Assembly (NCBI RefSeq): GCF_003131205.1
Contig: NZ_QFFY01000001.1
Coordinates: 620,001-684,000 of the forward strand
Reading direction: 5' to 3'
Source of the DNA: Occallatibacter savannae
GTDB taxonomy: Bacteria; Acidobacteriota; Terriglobia; Terriglobales; Acidobacteriaceae
Length of the DNA stretch: 64,000 nt
How positions within the stretch are numbered: position 1 is the first letter of the stretch; every line of letters starts with the position of its first letter. Of the stretch, positions 25,203 through 34,016 are shown piece by piece. A program made the translations under genes and the position numbers. The notes under the pieces were generated by a model. That model made no database searches. It had not been told where the DNA came from and was given only the letters and a program-made list of their open reading frames with translations.

Positions 25203-27008
25203 TCAGTCCACAAATAGCCGGTGCGTCAGCTCCAGAGTGAGCAGCCGGTTCAATTCGATCGTATAGTTCCCGTTCCCTTTAAGGTGCGCGTCTACAATGC
25301 GTTTCACCATCCCCGGATCGAGGTATGGACGCGCCAGGGAACGCGAATCCAGCAGCATCTCCCGCACATAAGCACCCAGGTAATCCCGGTACCAGGGCCG
25401 GAAATGGAAGATCTTGTGACGGCCGACCCAAATCCGCTCGAAATGTACAAACCGGAAGGCATGGTCCAGCTTCGCCAGCCATTGCGGCATTCCGTAGTCA
25501 TACGCATACTCGGCCTTGAACGAGAACTCCAGCGCTGCCCGGGTGATGTACCAGTTCAGCCCCTGGGTGCCTCGATCTGTCCGAAGCGCTGCCAGAGCCG
25601 GATTCCCTGCCAGCAGCAGTCGTAGCCGGCTGTCCTGGTTGATGTTTTCCACCTTCGGCGCCCGGTAAACCGTCCTGACAAGGTCGTTATCCAGATACGG
25701 GGTGCGCACCGCCACCTGCGTCTGTTCCAGCGATAGAACTCCGAAGTGGTGCCAAGGCGACTGCCGGAACGCTACGAAGGTTGATTGGTTGCCTTCAAGA
25801 CAGCGCTGGTAGCTCTGACCAGCCTTCACCAGCCAGGTCGACAAATCGCTGTGGTAGAGTCCCGGCCGCGGCTGCACGGCCTTGAACATGACATCCTGGA
25901 GCAGAATCTCACTGCCGTATGTGCCCACCATGCGAACGGGCGCGATCTCCCGCGCCTTCTCATTCACGTACAGATCCGGCGACCGGCCCATGTCTACGCA
26001 TGCATCCGTCATATATACAGTGCGTTCGGCATACCGGGGAAAATTCTTGAGGAACTCTTCTCCTGTCGTGATCACCTCGTGCCGCTGGTGACAGATCTGT
26101 GCCACCTTGCGTGCCAGTTTCACGTCTTCGTTATCCCGGTACATGCTTCCGAACGTGTAGCAAGGCAGCGAGCCGGGCTCAGCGTCGTGCCACGCCATAA
26201 TAATCCGGGTATCCAGGCCGCCGGTCAGCGAAACGCCGATGCGCTCTGAGCCTCCGAAATACCGGGATAGGTTCGTGGTGAAAGCGCCCCGCAGAGCATC
26301 GAAATATTCGCCTGCGGGCAGGGGTTCCTGGTTTTCCCACTCTGAAGGCTCGAAGTAGGGCTCCTTCCTTTCAAGCGCTCCGTTCCGGAACGAGTACGCT
26401 GAGCCCGGCGGCAGCACACTGATACCGGGGAAGAGGGTGCGGTTGTCCAACACGCATCCGCATACGATGAACTCGCCAAGCCCCTGCTGGTCTATCCTCC
26501 GCAGTTTCGGACAAACCTTCAGGATGGCCTTGGCTTCGGCAGCGAAGTAGAACGCGTCTTCGCCCTCGTAGCAGTACAGCCGATGCAAGCCATACCGATC
26601 ATTGAACAGCAGTGCCTGACCCTGCGATCGATCTGCAACCAGGCCGTGAAAGCGCCCGTTCAGCTGCTTCGGAAAATCCTTCTCTTCCTCGTACCGATGC
26701 ACAAGGTACGAAGGTCCATCGCTCGACACTTTGTGTCCACGATCCTGCAGTGTCTTGTAGACTCCCGGATCCGGAAACTCTTCCCCGGAAAACAGCAGCG
26801 TCGTATCGCCGCTCTCATTCCGGATAGGCATCTCTTCCGCGAAAGAGCCGCGTCGCGCTACCCAGGCCGCATAGACCCCGACCGAATCATCGCTCCACAC
26901 TCCCGATGTGTAAAACGGCTCGTGCAACATGGTTTTCATCATGTTGCAGACCGTCTCCTCGGCCCACATCTTCGGCCGTTTAGTGATGATCCCGACTAGT
27001 CCTGGCAT
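25203..27008 (-). CDS. Asparagine-synthase-related protein lacking the glutaminase nucleophile
   Basis: A 601-residue protein with AsnB-like layout. It begins MPGLVGIITKRPKMW, so residue 2 is Pro where the glutaminase needs Cys; ammonia cannot come from glutamine by the normal route. FNDRYGLHRLYCYEGEDAFYFAAEAKAI and the later VSLTGGLDTRIIMAW (the ATP PPi-loop, usually SGGxDS) mark the two domains. Such Cys-less relatives occur in exopolysaccharide loci and include enzymes that close rings or form amides with other amines (as in beta-lactam synthetase). It lies between a GT4 and a GT2 gene, next but one to the intact AsnB. Reaction unknown. Confidence 0.85.
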   Translation of the reverse strand: MPGLVGIITKRPKMWAEETVCNMMKTMLHEPFYTSGVWSDDSVGVYAAWVARRGSFAEEMPIRNESGDTTLLFSGEEFPDPGVYKTLQDRGHKVSSDGPSYLVHRYEEEKDFPKQLNGRFHGLVADRSQGQALLFNDRYGLHRLYCYEGEDAFYFAAEAKAILKVCPKLRRIDQQGLGEFIVCGCVLDNRTLFPGISVLPPGSAYSFRNGALERKEPYFEPSEWENQEPLPAGEYFDALRGAFTTNLSRYFGGSERIGVSLTGGLDTRIIMAWHDAEPGSLPCYTFGSMYRDNEDVKLARKVAQICHQRHEVITTGEEFLKNFPRYAERTVYMTDACVDMGRSPDLYVNEKAREIAPVRMVGTYGSEILLQDVMFKAVQPRPGLYHSDLSTWLVKAGQSYQRCLEGNQSTFVAFRQSPWHHFGVLSLEQTQVAVRTPYLDNDLVRTVYRAPKVENINQDSRLRLLLAGNPALAALRTDRGTQGLNWYITRAALEFSFKAEYAYDYGMPQWLAKLDHAFRFVHFERIWVGRHKIFHFRPWYRDYLGAYVREMLLDSRSLARPYLDPGMVKRIVDAHLKGNGNYTIELNRLLTLELTHRLFVD

Positions 27009-27086
27009 TGAAAGAGCTTTCCTTGAAATGTAGATTTCGTTCGTTACGTGAACGCGATGCGAGTGCTTGGTTCATCCTGAATTGTG

Positions 27087-28304
27087 CTACGTGCTGTATT
27101 CCAGTTCCTTCGACCGCGTCAGCCGTTCATACACCTGGACTGTCAGAAGGGCTGCCTTGTCCCACGAATGGCTCGCCTGGACAAAGCTCCTGATCTTGCC
27201 TCGTCGTTCGTCGAGGTTCCTGTACAACTCGCTGGAGAAATACAGCTCGATCGAACGCGCAAGGTCTTCCGCGTCTGCCGGCCTGCAGATAAAACCCGTC
27301 TCTCCCTCCACAATGTCATCGGAGAAAGATCCAACGTTCGTAGCAATCACCGGCAATCCAAAGCTGTAGGACATGAACAGAACGCCGCTTTGGAAAATCT
27401 GGGTATACGGGAGCACCAGCACGTCCGCAGCTTTGAGATAGACTTCGATCTCATTGTCCTCGATGAATTTTGCATGTTGAACAACGCGGTCTTTGACGTC
27501 GCTGCTTTCGATCACCGACTGGATCGCGCGCCACTGCGTCTCCGCGTCCTTCATCGGCTCGCCAGCGATAATAAGCCGATACCTCGCATCATTGCGGCTG
27601 ACCCGTTGAAAGGCATCCACAAGCAGATCGACTCCCTTGTAGGGCGCGATTCTCCCAAAAAATAGAATCGCCTTCTCTTCAGGTTTGAGTCCGAGACTTC
27701 GCTTGGCTTCCCTGGAACTCAGCGCCGTTGCAGGAACAACGTCATAGGTGCCGAAAGGGATAACGCAGACGTTCCGCTCCCGCACTCCAAAACTCTCGAT
27801 CAGTTGCCGCTTCATCAGTTCCGTGTGAACAAAGATCTGATCGACATTCCGGTACTGAAATCTAAGCGAGAGCCGATTCAGAAACGAGTCGGACCCATCT
27901 CTTTCAGCCGCATTGATGTTGTGTGCGGTGAACACCACCCGCTTGCCGAGCAGTTTGTAGTACAGCAACAGAATCGTCCTGTCGAAAAGCGGAATACGGT
28001 AATTCCATAGGATATGAAACACCTTTGCCGGCGTCGTCGCCGCATACATCATCAACCGCCAGTAGACCTGCAGGAACGTCAGTAGCTTGGCAATCTTGCC
28101 CCGCCCTGCCTTCGGGCTTGCATAGAGCGTCAGAAAATCGAGATTAGATTGAACACTCGCTCCATTGTCCTTCATCTCGGCGTTGCAGATGACGTCCACC
28201 TGAACGCCCATGCCGGCCAGACTTCCCCAGAGACCGCTCGCATAATGCCGATCGATTCCACCGGTGAACAGCGCTACTTTCTTCAGTGGAACCTCTTCCT
28301 GCAC
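27087..28304 (-). CDS. Glycosyltransferase family 4 protein
   Basis: A 405-residue GT-B transferase from GTG at 28304, with GAGGA seven bases upstream. Landmarks are VALFTGGIDRHYASGLWGSL at the N-terminus, KRVVFTAHNINAAERDG in the acceptor domain and ILFFGRIAPYKGVDLLVDAF opening the donor domain. QSGVLFMSYSFGLPVIATNVGSFSD contains the family's late donor-binding region. It is the first gene of the minus-strand half that starts left of the 480-base gap at 28.3-28.8 kb, so its promoter should lie in that gap. Confidence 0.87.
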   Translation of the reverse strand: MQEEVPLKKVALFTGGIDRHYASGLWGSLAGMGVQVDVICNAEMKDNGASVQSNLDFLTLYASPKAGRGKIAKLLTFLQVYWRLMMYAATTPAKVFHILWNYRIPLFDRTILLLYYKLLGKRVVFTAHNINAAERDGSDSFLNRLSLRFQYRNVDQIFVHTELMKRQLIESFGVRERNVCVIPFGTYDVVPATALSSREAKRSLGLKPEEKAILFFGRIAPYKGVDLLVDAFQRVSRNDARYRLIIAGEPMKDAETQWRAIQSVIESSDVKDRVVQHAKFIEDNEIEVYLKAADVLVLPYTQIFQSGVLFMSYSFGLPVIATNVGSFSDDIVEGETGFICRPADAEDLARSIELYFSSELYRNLDERRGKIRSFVQASHSWDKAALLTVQVYERLTRSKELEYST

Positions 28305-28784
28305 GATTTTTCCTCAGTTATGGCTGGGCCGCAAAATAAGCTGGCATTCACGCTTGTTGGTTTGTTTGCCCAGTATGGGCGTGCTATCCTCAGGTCAGTT
28401 CCCGGGTCAACAAATTGAATACTTAACCCTAAAGAAGTCTGGGAACTTCGGCCGTGCACCTGATTTCAGACCTGGCCTACTGGGAAACCCGAATTCCCGT
28501 TTTGAAACACCTAGAGCAAGCCTTGGCCGCTGAATCCGGAGCAATTGTTTGATTCCGCTGCATTTATCCAGATCCGTTTCCGCCTTGCGGATCTTAAACC
28601 TGACTCCCTGCTCGTAACTCAAGTAACCTCCGGGCGGTTCGTGGGTGCAGCAGTTTCATCACTTGCGTACTATCCTCGAAACAACCGTCAATGCCGGTTT
28701 TAAACGCAATCCAAGGCGGATTGGCAATCCCCCAAAGGTGGCGTCGTATAGGCACCTCGGTGCCAATAAAGGAGTTGCTCGATC
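28305..28784. other. 480-base divergent intergenic region with structured leader
   Basis: No gene is supported here. The region separates a minus-strand GT4 gene from the plus-strand beta-helix gene, so it must hold promoters for both. I could not pick convincing -35/-10 pairs. Its right half has five short potential hairpins in the plus-strand transcript: GGGAA/TTCCC (28482-28498), AGATCCG/CGGATCT (28570-28594), AACCG/CGGTT (28683-28699), CAATCC/GGATTG (28707-28723) and GGCAC/GTGCC (28751-28764). The last ends six bases before the GGAG of the downstream gene. Confidence 0.55.
28751..28774 (+). promoter_or_regulatory. Hairpin adjoining the ribosome binding site of the beta-helix gene
   Basis: GGCAC-CTCG-GTGCC (28751-28764) forms a five-pair stem with a four-base loop. 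GGAG at 28771-28774 follows closely, ten bases before the GTG start. The CACCT in the stem can instead pair with AGGTG at 28736-28740, so two exclusive folds are possible near the ribosome site. This may tune translation; no known riboswitch class was recognised. Confidence 0.4.
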
Positions 28785-30473
28785 GTGAAGAAGCGCTTTG
28801 CCATTTTTCTTCTCTTCGCAAGCCCACTGATCTTTTCTCTTACAGCTACATCGCAGTCCTGCACCAGCGCTGTCTGCAATGCAGCAAGCCCCGGTGAGTC
28901 CGACGTCCTCGCCGCACTCCCTTCCAGCAACAACAGCAACAGCACCGTCGTGGTCAACATCCCTTCGGGTACCGCCGCCTGGAACACCGGCTTCAAATAC
29001 TCGATTCCGGCAGCGGTCACTAACCTGACAATCCAGGGCGCTACCAATGTGAACTGCTCTGGAACAGCCGGCACCTCAAGCTACAGTTGCTCTGCAAGCG
29101 ATGCCACCGTCATTCAGGATTCTTACCAATCCAATACGTCTCTCATGACGTTCGTGACGGGAGGCTCCAGCTCCTACTTTCGAATCACCGGGCTCACTCT
29201 CGCTGGCGGCAGCATCGGTGGCTCCTACCCGAAATACAACGGCATTGTGCAGATCCTGAGCGGAACAACGCAGAACTTCCGGATCGACCACAACCACTTC
29301 AACGATGCGACATACTCCCCTGCGAACCAGCCCGTCTGGTTCAGAACCTTTGCTCCAATCGCAGGCGTCGCGGACCATAACCGGATCGATCAGACGTCCA
29401 CTGCCTATCCGTTCACCTTCGCGATCGACGGAGCCATCGGCGACAACATCGGCAACGCTGACGGAACCTGGGCCAAACCAACCGCCTGGGGTTCTCCCAC
29501 TTCCTTCTACATCGAGAGCAACTACATGACCGGCGGAGTCATAAACGACTGCGGTGAAGGAGGCGCGTTCGTCGCCCGTTACAACACCTTCGTCAACGCC
29601 ACCGTGGCTATCCAGACTCACGCCACTAAATCGACTGCTGGTCCCGCACGTGGCTGCCGTATGTACGAGGCTTACCACAACTACATCGTCGGTCCCACCG
29701 GCGCAGGTGCCCTCGATGCAGCGGTGGGTTCCAAGAACGGCTCCGCTCTTATCTGGGGCAACACAATGGCATCCGGATACTATCGCTTCTTCCACGGATG
29801 CACCGACAGAAACTGTGAGACAAACAACGAGGTCGCCACACCGTCAGGTTGGGGTTATTGCGGAACAACCCCATTTTCAAACGGTATCGGTTCTCCCTGG
29901 GACGGCAACACCGACCTTGCTAGTGGGTATCCATGCCTCGACGGTCTGGGAAGAGGACAGACTACGCAGTCTCTGAACGGCAGTGATTTTCCTGGACGAC
30001 TCAACGCGGCAACAGGCACGATCTCGTGGCCACAGCAATATCTCGAACCCATTTACCTGTTCATGAACAACCTGAGCGGACCGCAGTACGGGCAGGAGAT
30101 GCTCATCAGCGATACGTCTTCGCAGAACAATCGTGACTACTACTTCGATTGCGGTGCGTTGAACTCGACGTGCACTGGTGGTTTCACCGGTTCCGCAGGC
30201 ACGGGTTTTGGACCCCTATCTGCAAGGCCCGCAACCTGCAAAGCTGGTGCCGGTGGAACATACCAGAAAAGTCCTACTGGATCCTACGGAGTGGCGTACT
30301 TTGCTACCGACGCAAACGGCGGCAACGGCGAACTGTACGTCTGCTCTTCCACGAATACCTGGACGGGGATCTACCAGCCCTACACCTTCCCTCACCCTCT
30401 CGTGAGTGGGACGGTCGCCCAGACCCCCAGCGCGCCTCCCGCCCCAACCGGACTTGTCGGATCTGTCCTCTGA
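28785..30473 (+). CDS. Secreted right-handed beta-helix protein, possible polysaccharide lyase or epimerase
   Basis: A 562-residue protein and the only plus-strand gene in the first 56 kb. From a GTG start, MKKRFAIFLLFASPLIFSL is a clear Sec signal peptide with likely cleavage after residue 24. No lipobox or C-terminal sorting signal is seen. The body is rich in Ser, Thr, Asn and Gly with pectate-lyase-like stretches (YFRITGLTLAGG; NFRIDHNHFND; GVADHNRIDQT; FYIESNYMTGG; FVARYNTFVNA; MYEAYHNYIVG), which are rungs of a parallel beta-helix. Such proteins cut, epimerise or bind acidic polysaccharides outside the cell. Lying inside the locus but on the other strand with its own terminator, it probably acts on the exported polymer under separate control. 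Confidence 0.8.
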   Translation: MKKRFAIFLLFASPLIFSLTATSQSCTSAVCNAASPGESDVLAALPSSNNSNSTVVVNIPSGTAAWNTGFKYSIPAAVTNLTIQGATNVNCSGTAGTSSYSCSASDATVIQDSYQSNTSLMTFVTGGSSSYFRITGLTLAGGSIGGSYPKYNGIVQILSGTTQNFRIDHNHFNDATYSPANQPVWFRTFAPIAGVADHNRIDQTSTAYPFTFAIDGAIGDNIGNADGTWAKPTAWGSPTSFYIESNYMTGGVINDCGEGGAFVARYNTFVNATVAIQTHATKSTAGPARGCRMYEAYHNYIVGPTGAGALDAAVGSKNGSALIWGNTMASGYYRFFHGCTDRNCETNNEVATPSGWGYCGTTPFSNGIGSPWDGNTDLASGYPCLDGLGRGQTTQSLNGSDFPGRLNAATGTISWPQQYLEPIYLFMNNLSGPQYGQEMLISDTSSQNNRDYYFDCGALNSTCTGGFTGSAGTGFGPLSARPATCKAGAGGTYQKSPTGSYGVAYFATDANGGNGELYVCSSTNTWTGIYQPYTFPHPLVSGTVAQTPSAPPAPTGLVGSVL

Positions 30474-30485
30474 CTTCCGCCAGCT

Positions 30486-31565
30486 TCACTTCCGGGGTGC
30501 CAGGATATTTTCTGGCACCCCTTTCAATTTAGCCGGATTCTCCGACTTTTCCTCCGCTCTGAAATTCTCGACTTGGTAGAGCGCCTTGTCTAGGCTCTGC
30601 CGGCAGTTGTATTTGACTTTCGTAAGGAATACTTGCGCACCCTTCGCCCGCTTCTCTCCAAACACCGAAGCGAAGATCGAGTGCTTCCAGGAGGGATTAA
30701 TTTTGAGTCCCCCTCCCAGACTATGGGCCATATCAGCTGCCTTGTTCACGAGGTCGGGTCGGTCGGGATGGAAGAAGTGCACCCAGTTCTGCAGGTAGTT
30801 CACGCACGCTGCCCGGACTCGATCGCTATCCTCCAACGACCGAATGTAGCGAATGTGAAGCTCCATCGATAGCCACTGGGCCACCATCTTTTCATCCGAT
30901 TGACCAATGTAGCTGAGCCTTCCTGGGCCCGCTTCTCGGTAGTAGACTCTCGCCTCAGGCACGAATCGCACCTCTTGGCTGGCTAGCAACACGCGGCAGA
31001 AGTACTCGCCATCATCATCCCCAAGCAGCCTCGTATCCCATGGTCCGGCCGCTTCTGCCAGTTCGCGGCTCACAAGCCACGTCCCCGTCTGCATAAACAA
31101 ATTGAACTGCATCTTCCGCACCAACCACTCCAGCGGGCTTAGATCGCACCATAGAGCAGTCGGAGTGAATGTTGTTCTGTAATAGCGATAAAGAAACTTC
31201 CCGAAGCTGCCCGAAACTAGAATCCGCTTGTCGGGCGAGCTACCCAACGCCCTCATTTGCATCTCGATCTTGTCTGGAGCCAAAACATCATCCGCATCGA
31301 GATACTGGATATAGTCACCCCGGCTCATCTGTAATGCCTTGTTGCGGCTCGCAGCAGCACCCAGGTGCTCATTCGCGATCACGCGCACTTGCGCTGACTC
31401 GAATTCGCGCGCGATCTCAAGGGTACCGTCGCTCGAGCCATCGTCAACCACGATGATCTCCTTCGGCTCCCATGTCTGGGCCATCGCTGAACGCAGAGCG
31501 TCCCGCAGCCAGAGCTTTGCGTTGTAAGCGGGTATGAGAATTGATACTAAGGGTCGTCGTGCCAT
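30486..31565 (-). CDS. Glycosyltransferase family 2 protein
   Basis: A 359-residue GT-A transferase. VSILIPAYNAKLWLRDALRS, IIVVDDGSSDGTLEIAREF and YIQYLDADDVLAPDKIEMQ are the canonical GT2 blocks, with the DAD metal-binding motif. GDDDGEYFCRVLLAS supplies the ED-like catalytic base region. Its last codons lie inside the hairpin that also terminates the convergent beta-helix gene, so coding and termination share DNA. It is the most downstream gene of the right-hand minus-strand block. Confidence 0.9.
   Translation of the reverse strand: MARRPLVSILIPAYNAKLWLRDALRSAMAQTWEPKEIIVVDDGSSDGTLEIAREFESAQVRVIANEHLGAAASRNKALQMSRGDYIQYLDADDVLAPDKIEMQMRALGSSPDKRILVSGSFGKFLYRYYRTTFTPTALWCDLSPLEWLVRKMQFNLFMQTGTWLVSRELAEAAGPWDTRLLGDDDGEYFCRVLLASQEVRFVPEARVYYREAGPGRLSYIGQSDEKMVAQWLSMELHIRYIRSLEDSDRVRAACVNYLQNWVHFFHPDRPDLVNKAADMAHSLGGGLKINPSWKHSIFASVFGEKRAKGAQVFLTKVKYNCRQSLDKALYQVENFRAEEKSENPAKLKGVPENILAPRK
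30494..30530 (+). terminator. Strong rho-independent terminator of the beta-helix gene
   Basis: GGGGTGCCAG (30494-30503), loop GATATTTT, then CTGGCACCCC (30512-30521): a perfect ten-pair stem, followed on the plus strand by TTTCAATTT. It begins 20 bases after the stop at 30471-30473. The same DNA encodes the last residues of the minus-strand GT2 gene. Confidence 0.85.
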
Positions 31566-31745
31566 CTGATCCCTTCAAAATCCAGTCGACGTCGTACCTT
31601 GTGTTCGCCTATCCCTTGGAACAGTCCACGCGATCTCCTAACGACTAACCGTGAGACTTGGCGCAATCAGTTTGAACTTCTGAGTGAGGCGTTTGAGGAG
31701 TGTTGTGTGCCCGGGTGCTCTAGATCGCTCGATTCAAAGACGGAT

Positions 31746-33053
31746 TCAGCTCAGGTATTCGAGATGAAGCATCTTGGGCGGAAGGAACATAGGCTTCGGC
31801 GCCTTCCTCAAAACCCAATGCAGAACCTGCGTGGTTGCCACCGCCTTTGCTTCCCAGGTGAGGCGCTCTCGTGCGTAGGCCATTCCCTGGCTTCGTAGCT
31901 TCCGCAAATGGGCGCGATTGCCAACGAGATCCCCAAGGATCGCCGACATCTTCGTCACCATCTCGGCCTCATTGGTCAGCGCAACCTTATAACCAACTTC
32001 CGGAATTACGATGTCCCCTGGGCCGCCGAAGTCAGCCACCACCGGCACCGCGCCGCTAGCCAGAGCCTCAAAAACCACTCCAGCACCGTTATCGCGCACA
32101 GAAGGGAACAAGAAGATGTCGGCAGATCTCAGACCCGCCAATACCTTTGAGTGATCGAGCCACCCGCAGAGATCCACCTTATCTTCCACCCCAAGGCTGC
32201 GAACAAGCCCCTCGATCTTCGCTCGCTCGGGACCATCGCCAATGACTGTGAATCGTGCTACGTCGGCCCGCAGAACCTCCGCTGCAGCTTTCAGCGCCAG
32301 ATCGCAAGCCTTCCGCGGATACAGGCCTCCGACAAAAATGATCTGCAGCTTTCCATTCGCACTCGGATCGCGCCTGTCCGGCTCGCACAGCGAGTCGGCA
32401 ATGCCTGGCTCTGGGACAAAAAACAGCTTGTCGGCATACTCTGCAAATTCAGAGTATGTCTGTGAAGATGCCGCGATAATGGCAGCCGCATGACGATAGG
32501 TAGATCGGGCAAACGGCAGCATACGATAGACACCCCGCAGGCCGGAAATCCACTCTTTCTGATTCTCAAGCTGGCTAAATCCACGAGGCCACGGAAGGCC
32601 CCCGTTCAACGGGCCGATGACAAATGGGATTGGCCCCTTCCGCAGGAAGTATGCGAAAGGACTCGGTAATGACGGAGTCATCGGCATCACTCTCAGAACG
32701 ATGTCGAATTCACCTCCGTAGATCCGCGACTTCAATTGGCTCCACGCACGCTGCTCGAACGCTACAGAGAATGGATACCCAAAGGCCGTCAGCACCTGCG
32801 TGTCATAGTTGTGCTTGAAAATTCTCCTGATGGCCCACGCGTGTATCCGCTCCAGCGTCGGCATCTTCACGACCTCGATCGACCGAAATGGCGCGTTCGC
32901 GCGGCGCACCGGTCCTTCGCTCGGAGTTCCCGTTACCAGCGAGACGTCGTGGAGATGCGCCAGCGCTGCGGCATGAGAGTACGTGACGTACGGCATGCTG
33001 ATCGTATCGGGATTGACATCCGGTGCTAAAAGCAGAATCCGCAGCCGACTCAT
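31746..33053 (-). CDS. Glycosyltransferase family 4 protein
   Basis: From ATG at 33053, overlapping the FkbM gene's stop as ATGA and preceded by AAAGGAGG, the protein has 435 residues. The 47 extra residues of the longer frame are rejected because they lie inside the upstream gene. LRILLLAPDVNPDTISMPYV starts the acceptor domain. IIFVGGLYPRKACDLALKAA and FLFPSVRDNGAGVVFEALASGAVPVVADFGGPGDI are the donor-domain blocks with the E of the EX7E motif. It should extend the repeat unit of the Wzx/Wzy-type glycan. A gap of 180 bases without features separates it from the GT2 gene downstream. Confidence 0.88.
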   Translation of the reverse strand: MSRLRILLLAPDVNPDTISMPYVTYSHAAALAHLHDVSLVTGTPSEGPVRRANAPFRSIEVVKMPTLERIHAWAIRRIFKHNYDTQVLTAFGYPFSVAFEQRAWSQLKSRIYGGEFDIVLRVMPMTPSLPSPFAYFLRKGPIPFVIGPLNGGLPWPRGFSQLENQKEWISGLRGVYRMLPFARSTYRHAAAIIAASSQTYSEFAEYADKLFFVPEPGIADSLCEPDRRDPSANGKLQIIFVGGLYPRKACDLALKAAAEVLRADVARFTVIGDGPERAKIEGLVRSLGVEDKVDLCGWLDHSKVLAGLRSADIFLFPSVRDNGAGVVFEALASGAVPVVADFGGPGDIVIPEVGYKVALTNEAEMVTKMSAILGDLVGNRAHLRKLRSQGMAYARERLTWEAKAVATTQVLHWVLRKAPKPMFLPPKMLHLEYLS

Positions 33054-33925
33054 GCCCCCTCCTTTGCTGAAACCATGTCTTCCCTCGTCCGCTTCGTATT
33101 CATGTCCCGATCGCAGTTGCTTTTCCAAAACACCTCGACGGTCTCGTCCTTGCACGTCTCGAGCACTGAACAAAATTGGTCGCACCCGAGCCATGCGTTC
33201 AGAGAAAGACCTGCGCAGGTATCTGGTGTGTAGTTGAATTCACCGTGAGGTACTAGGTTATTGAGTTGCTGCACGCACGATATCCCCTCGTTCCTCAGCA
33301 CGCGCAGATTGACTTCATATGACAGGAACGGAACAGGACTGCTCATACCGTGCAGAACTTTCAGCTCGTAGCCTTCAACATCGATCTTGATGAAGAAAGG
33401 ACGACCATACATCTTCATCAGGTCGTCGACAGTCGTTGTCTCCACCGATTTGCTCGTGCTGAAGCTCAAGCCGTAGTGCTGATGCTTGAAGTCCCCGCTG
33501 TGAGTAGTGAGGTGATCGGCCCACGCCCGATTCAGCGTGTTCACCGCGGATCCCGGCCCATCGATCCACATCTTTTCTACCGCGACCTGGTCGCTGACCG
33601 CTTTCCCGACGAGGGTGACCGGGCACTTCTTCAGTCGATATTGGAGGAAGCGCTCTTTCAACGTGGCTAGGTTGGTGTCGTCCGGCTCTACGGCAATCAC
33701 CCGCCCGCCGAGCCTCAGGAAGATATCTGTCTTGGCGCCGCCGTTGGCGCCAATGTCGAAAATGAGGTCGTTGCGCGAGAAACCGGCGAGCAGCTCCTTG
33801 TAGAACCTCTCCTCGTCTCTGCTGGCGACAAGAGCCTCCCTGTTCGCGATGGCCCAGTACATCTGGCGCACCGCGGATGACCGTAGTCTGTTGCGAACCG
33901 AGACTGCAAGCCTGTTTGCGGACAT
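33050..33925 (-). CDS. FkbM family methyltransferase
   Basis: A 291-residue SAM-dependent methyltransferase. NDLIFDIGANGGAKTDIFLRLGGRVIAVEPDD is the SAM pocket with the acidic end of strand 2. TTTVDDLMKMYGRPFFIKIDVEGYELKVLHGM is the diagnostic FkbM block. The family O-methylates sugars in many exopolysaccharides and glycolipids. It is coupled to the downstream GT4 by an ATGA overlap, and 91 bases separate it from the flippase gene. Confidence 0.9.
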   Translation of the reverse strand: MSANRLAVSVRNRLRSSAVRQMYWAIANREALVASRDEERFYKELLAGFSRNDLIFDIGANGGAKTDIFLRLGGRVIAVEPDDTNLATLKERFLQYRLKKCPVTLVGKAVSDQVAVEKMWIDGPGSAVNTLNRAWADHLTTHSGDFKHQHYGLSFSTSKSVETTTVDDLMKMYGRPFFIKIDVEGYELKVLHGMSSPVPFLSYEVNLRVLRNEGISCVQQLNNLVPHGEFNYTPDTCAGLSLNAWLGCDQFCSVLETCKDETVEVFWKSNCDRDMNTKRTREDMVSAKEGA

Positions 33926-34016
33926 GTACTCCTAGTTCTCCTTCGAACGAGAGCCGGGTTGATCCGGTTGAAATACGCGGGAACTTGATGACGCCAGATC
34001 GCGGAAATAACGCGGG

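Noticed and set aside
28640..28780. Cyclic-di-GMP class I or other known riboswitch before the beta-helix gene
   Set aside because: The conserved class I core (GCAAAGCC-type segment and GAAA tetraloop receptor pattern) is absent, and no other class I know fits; only generic hairpins remain.
29076..29795. A 239-residue minus-strand open frame opposite the beta-helix gene
   Set aside because: The plus-strand frame has a signal peptide and beta-helix rungs; the antisense product is Val/Gly/Ser-rich with no recognisable feature.
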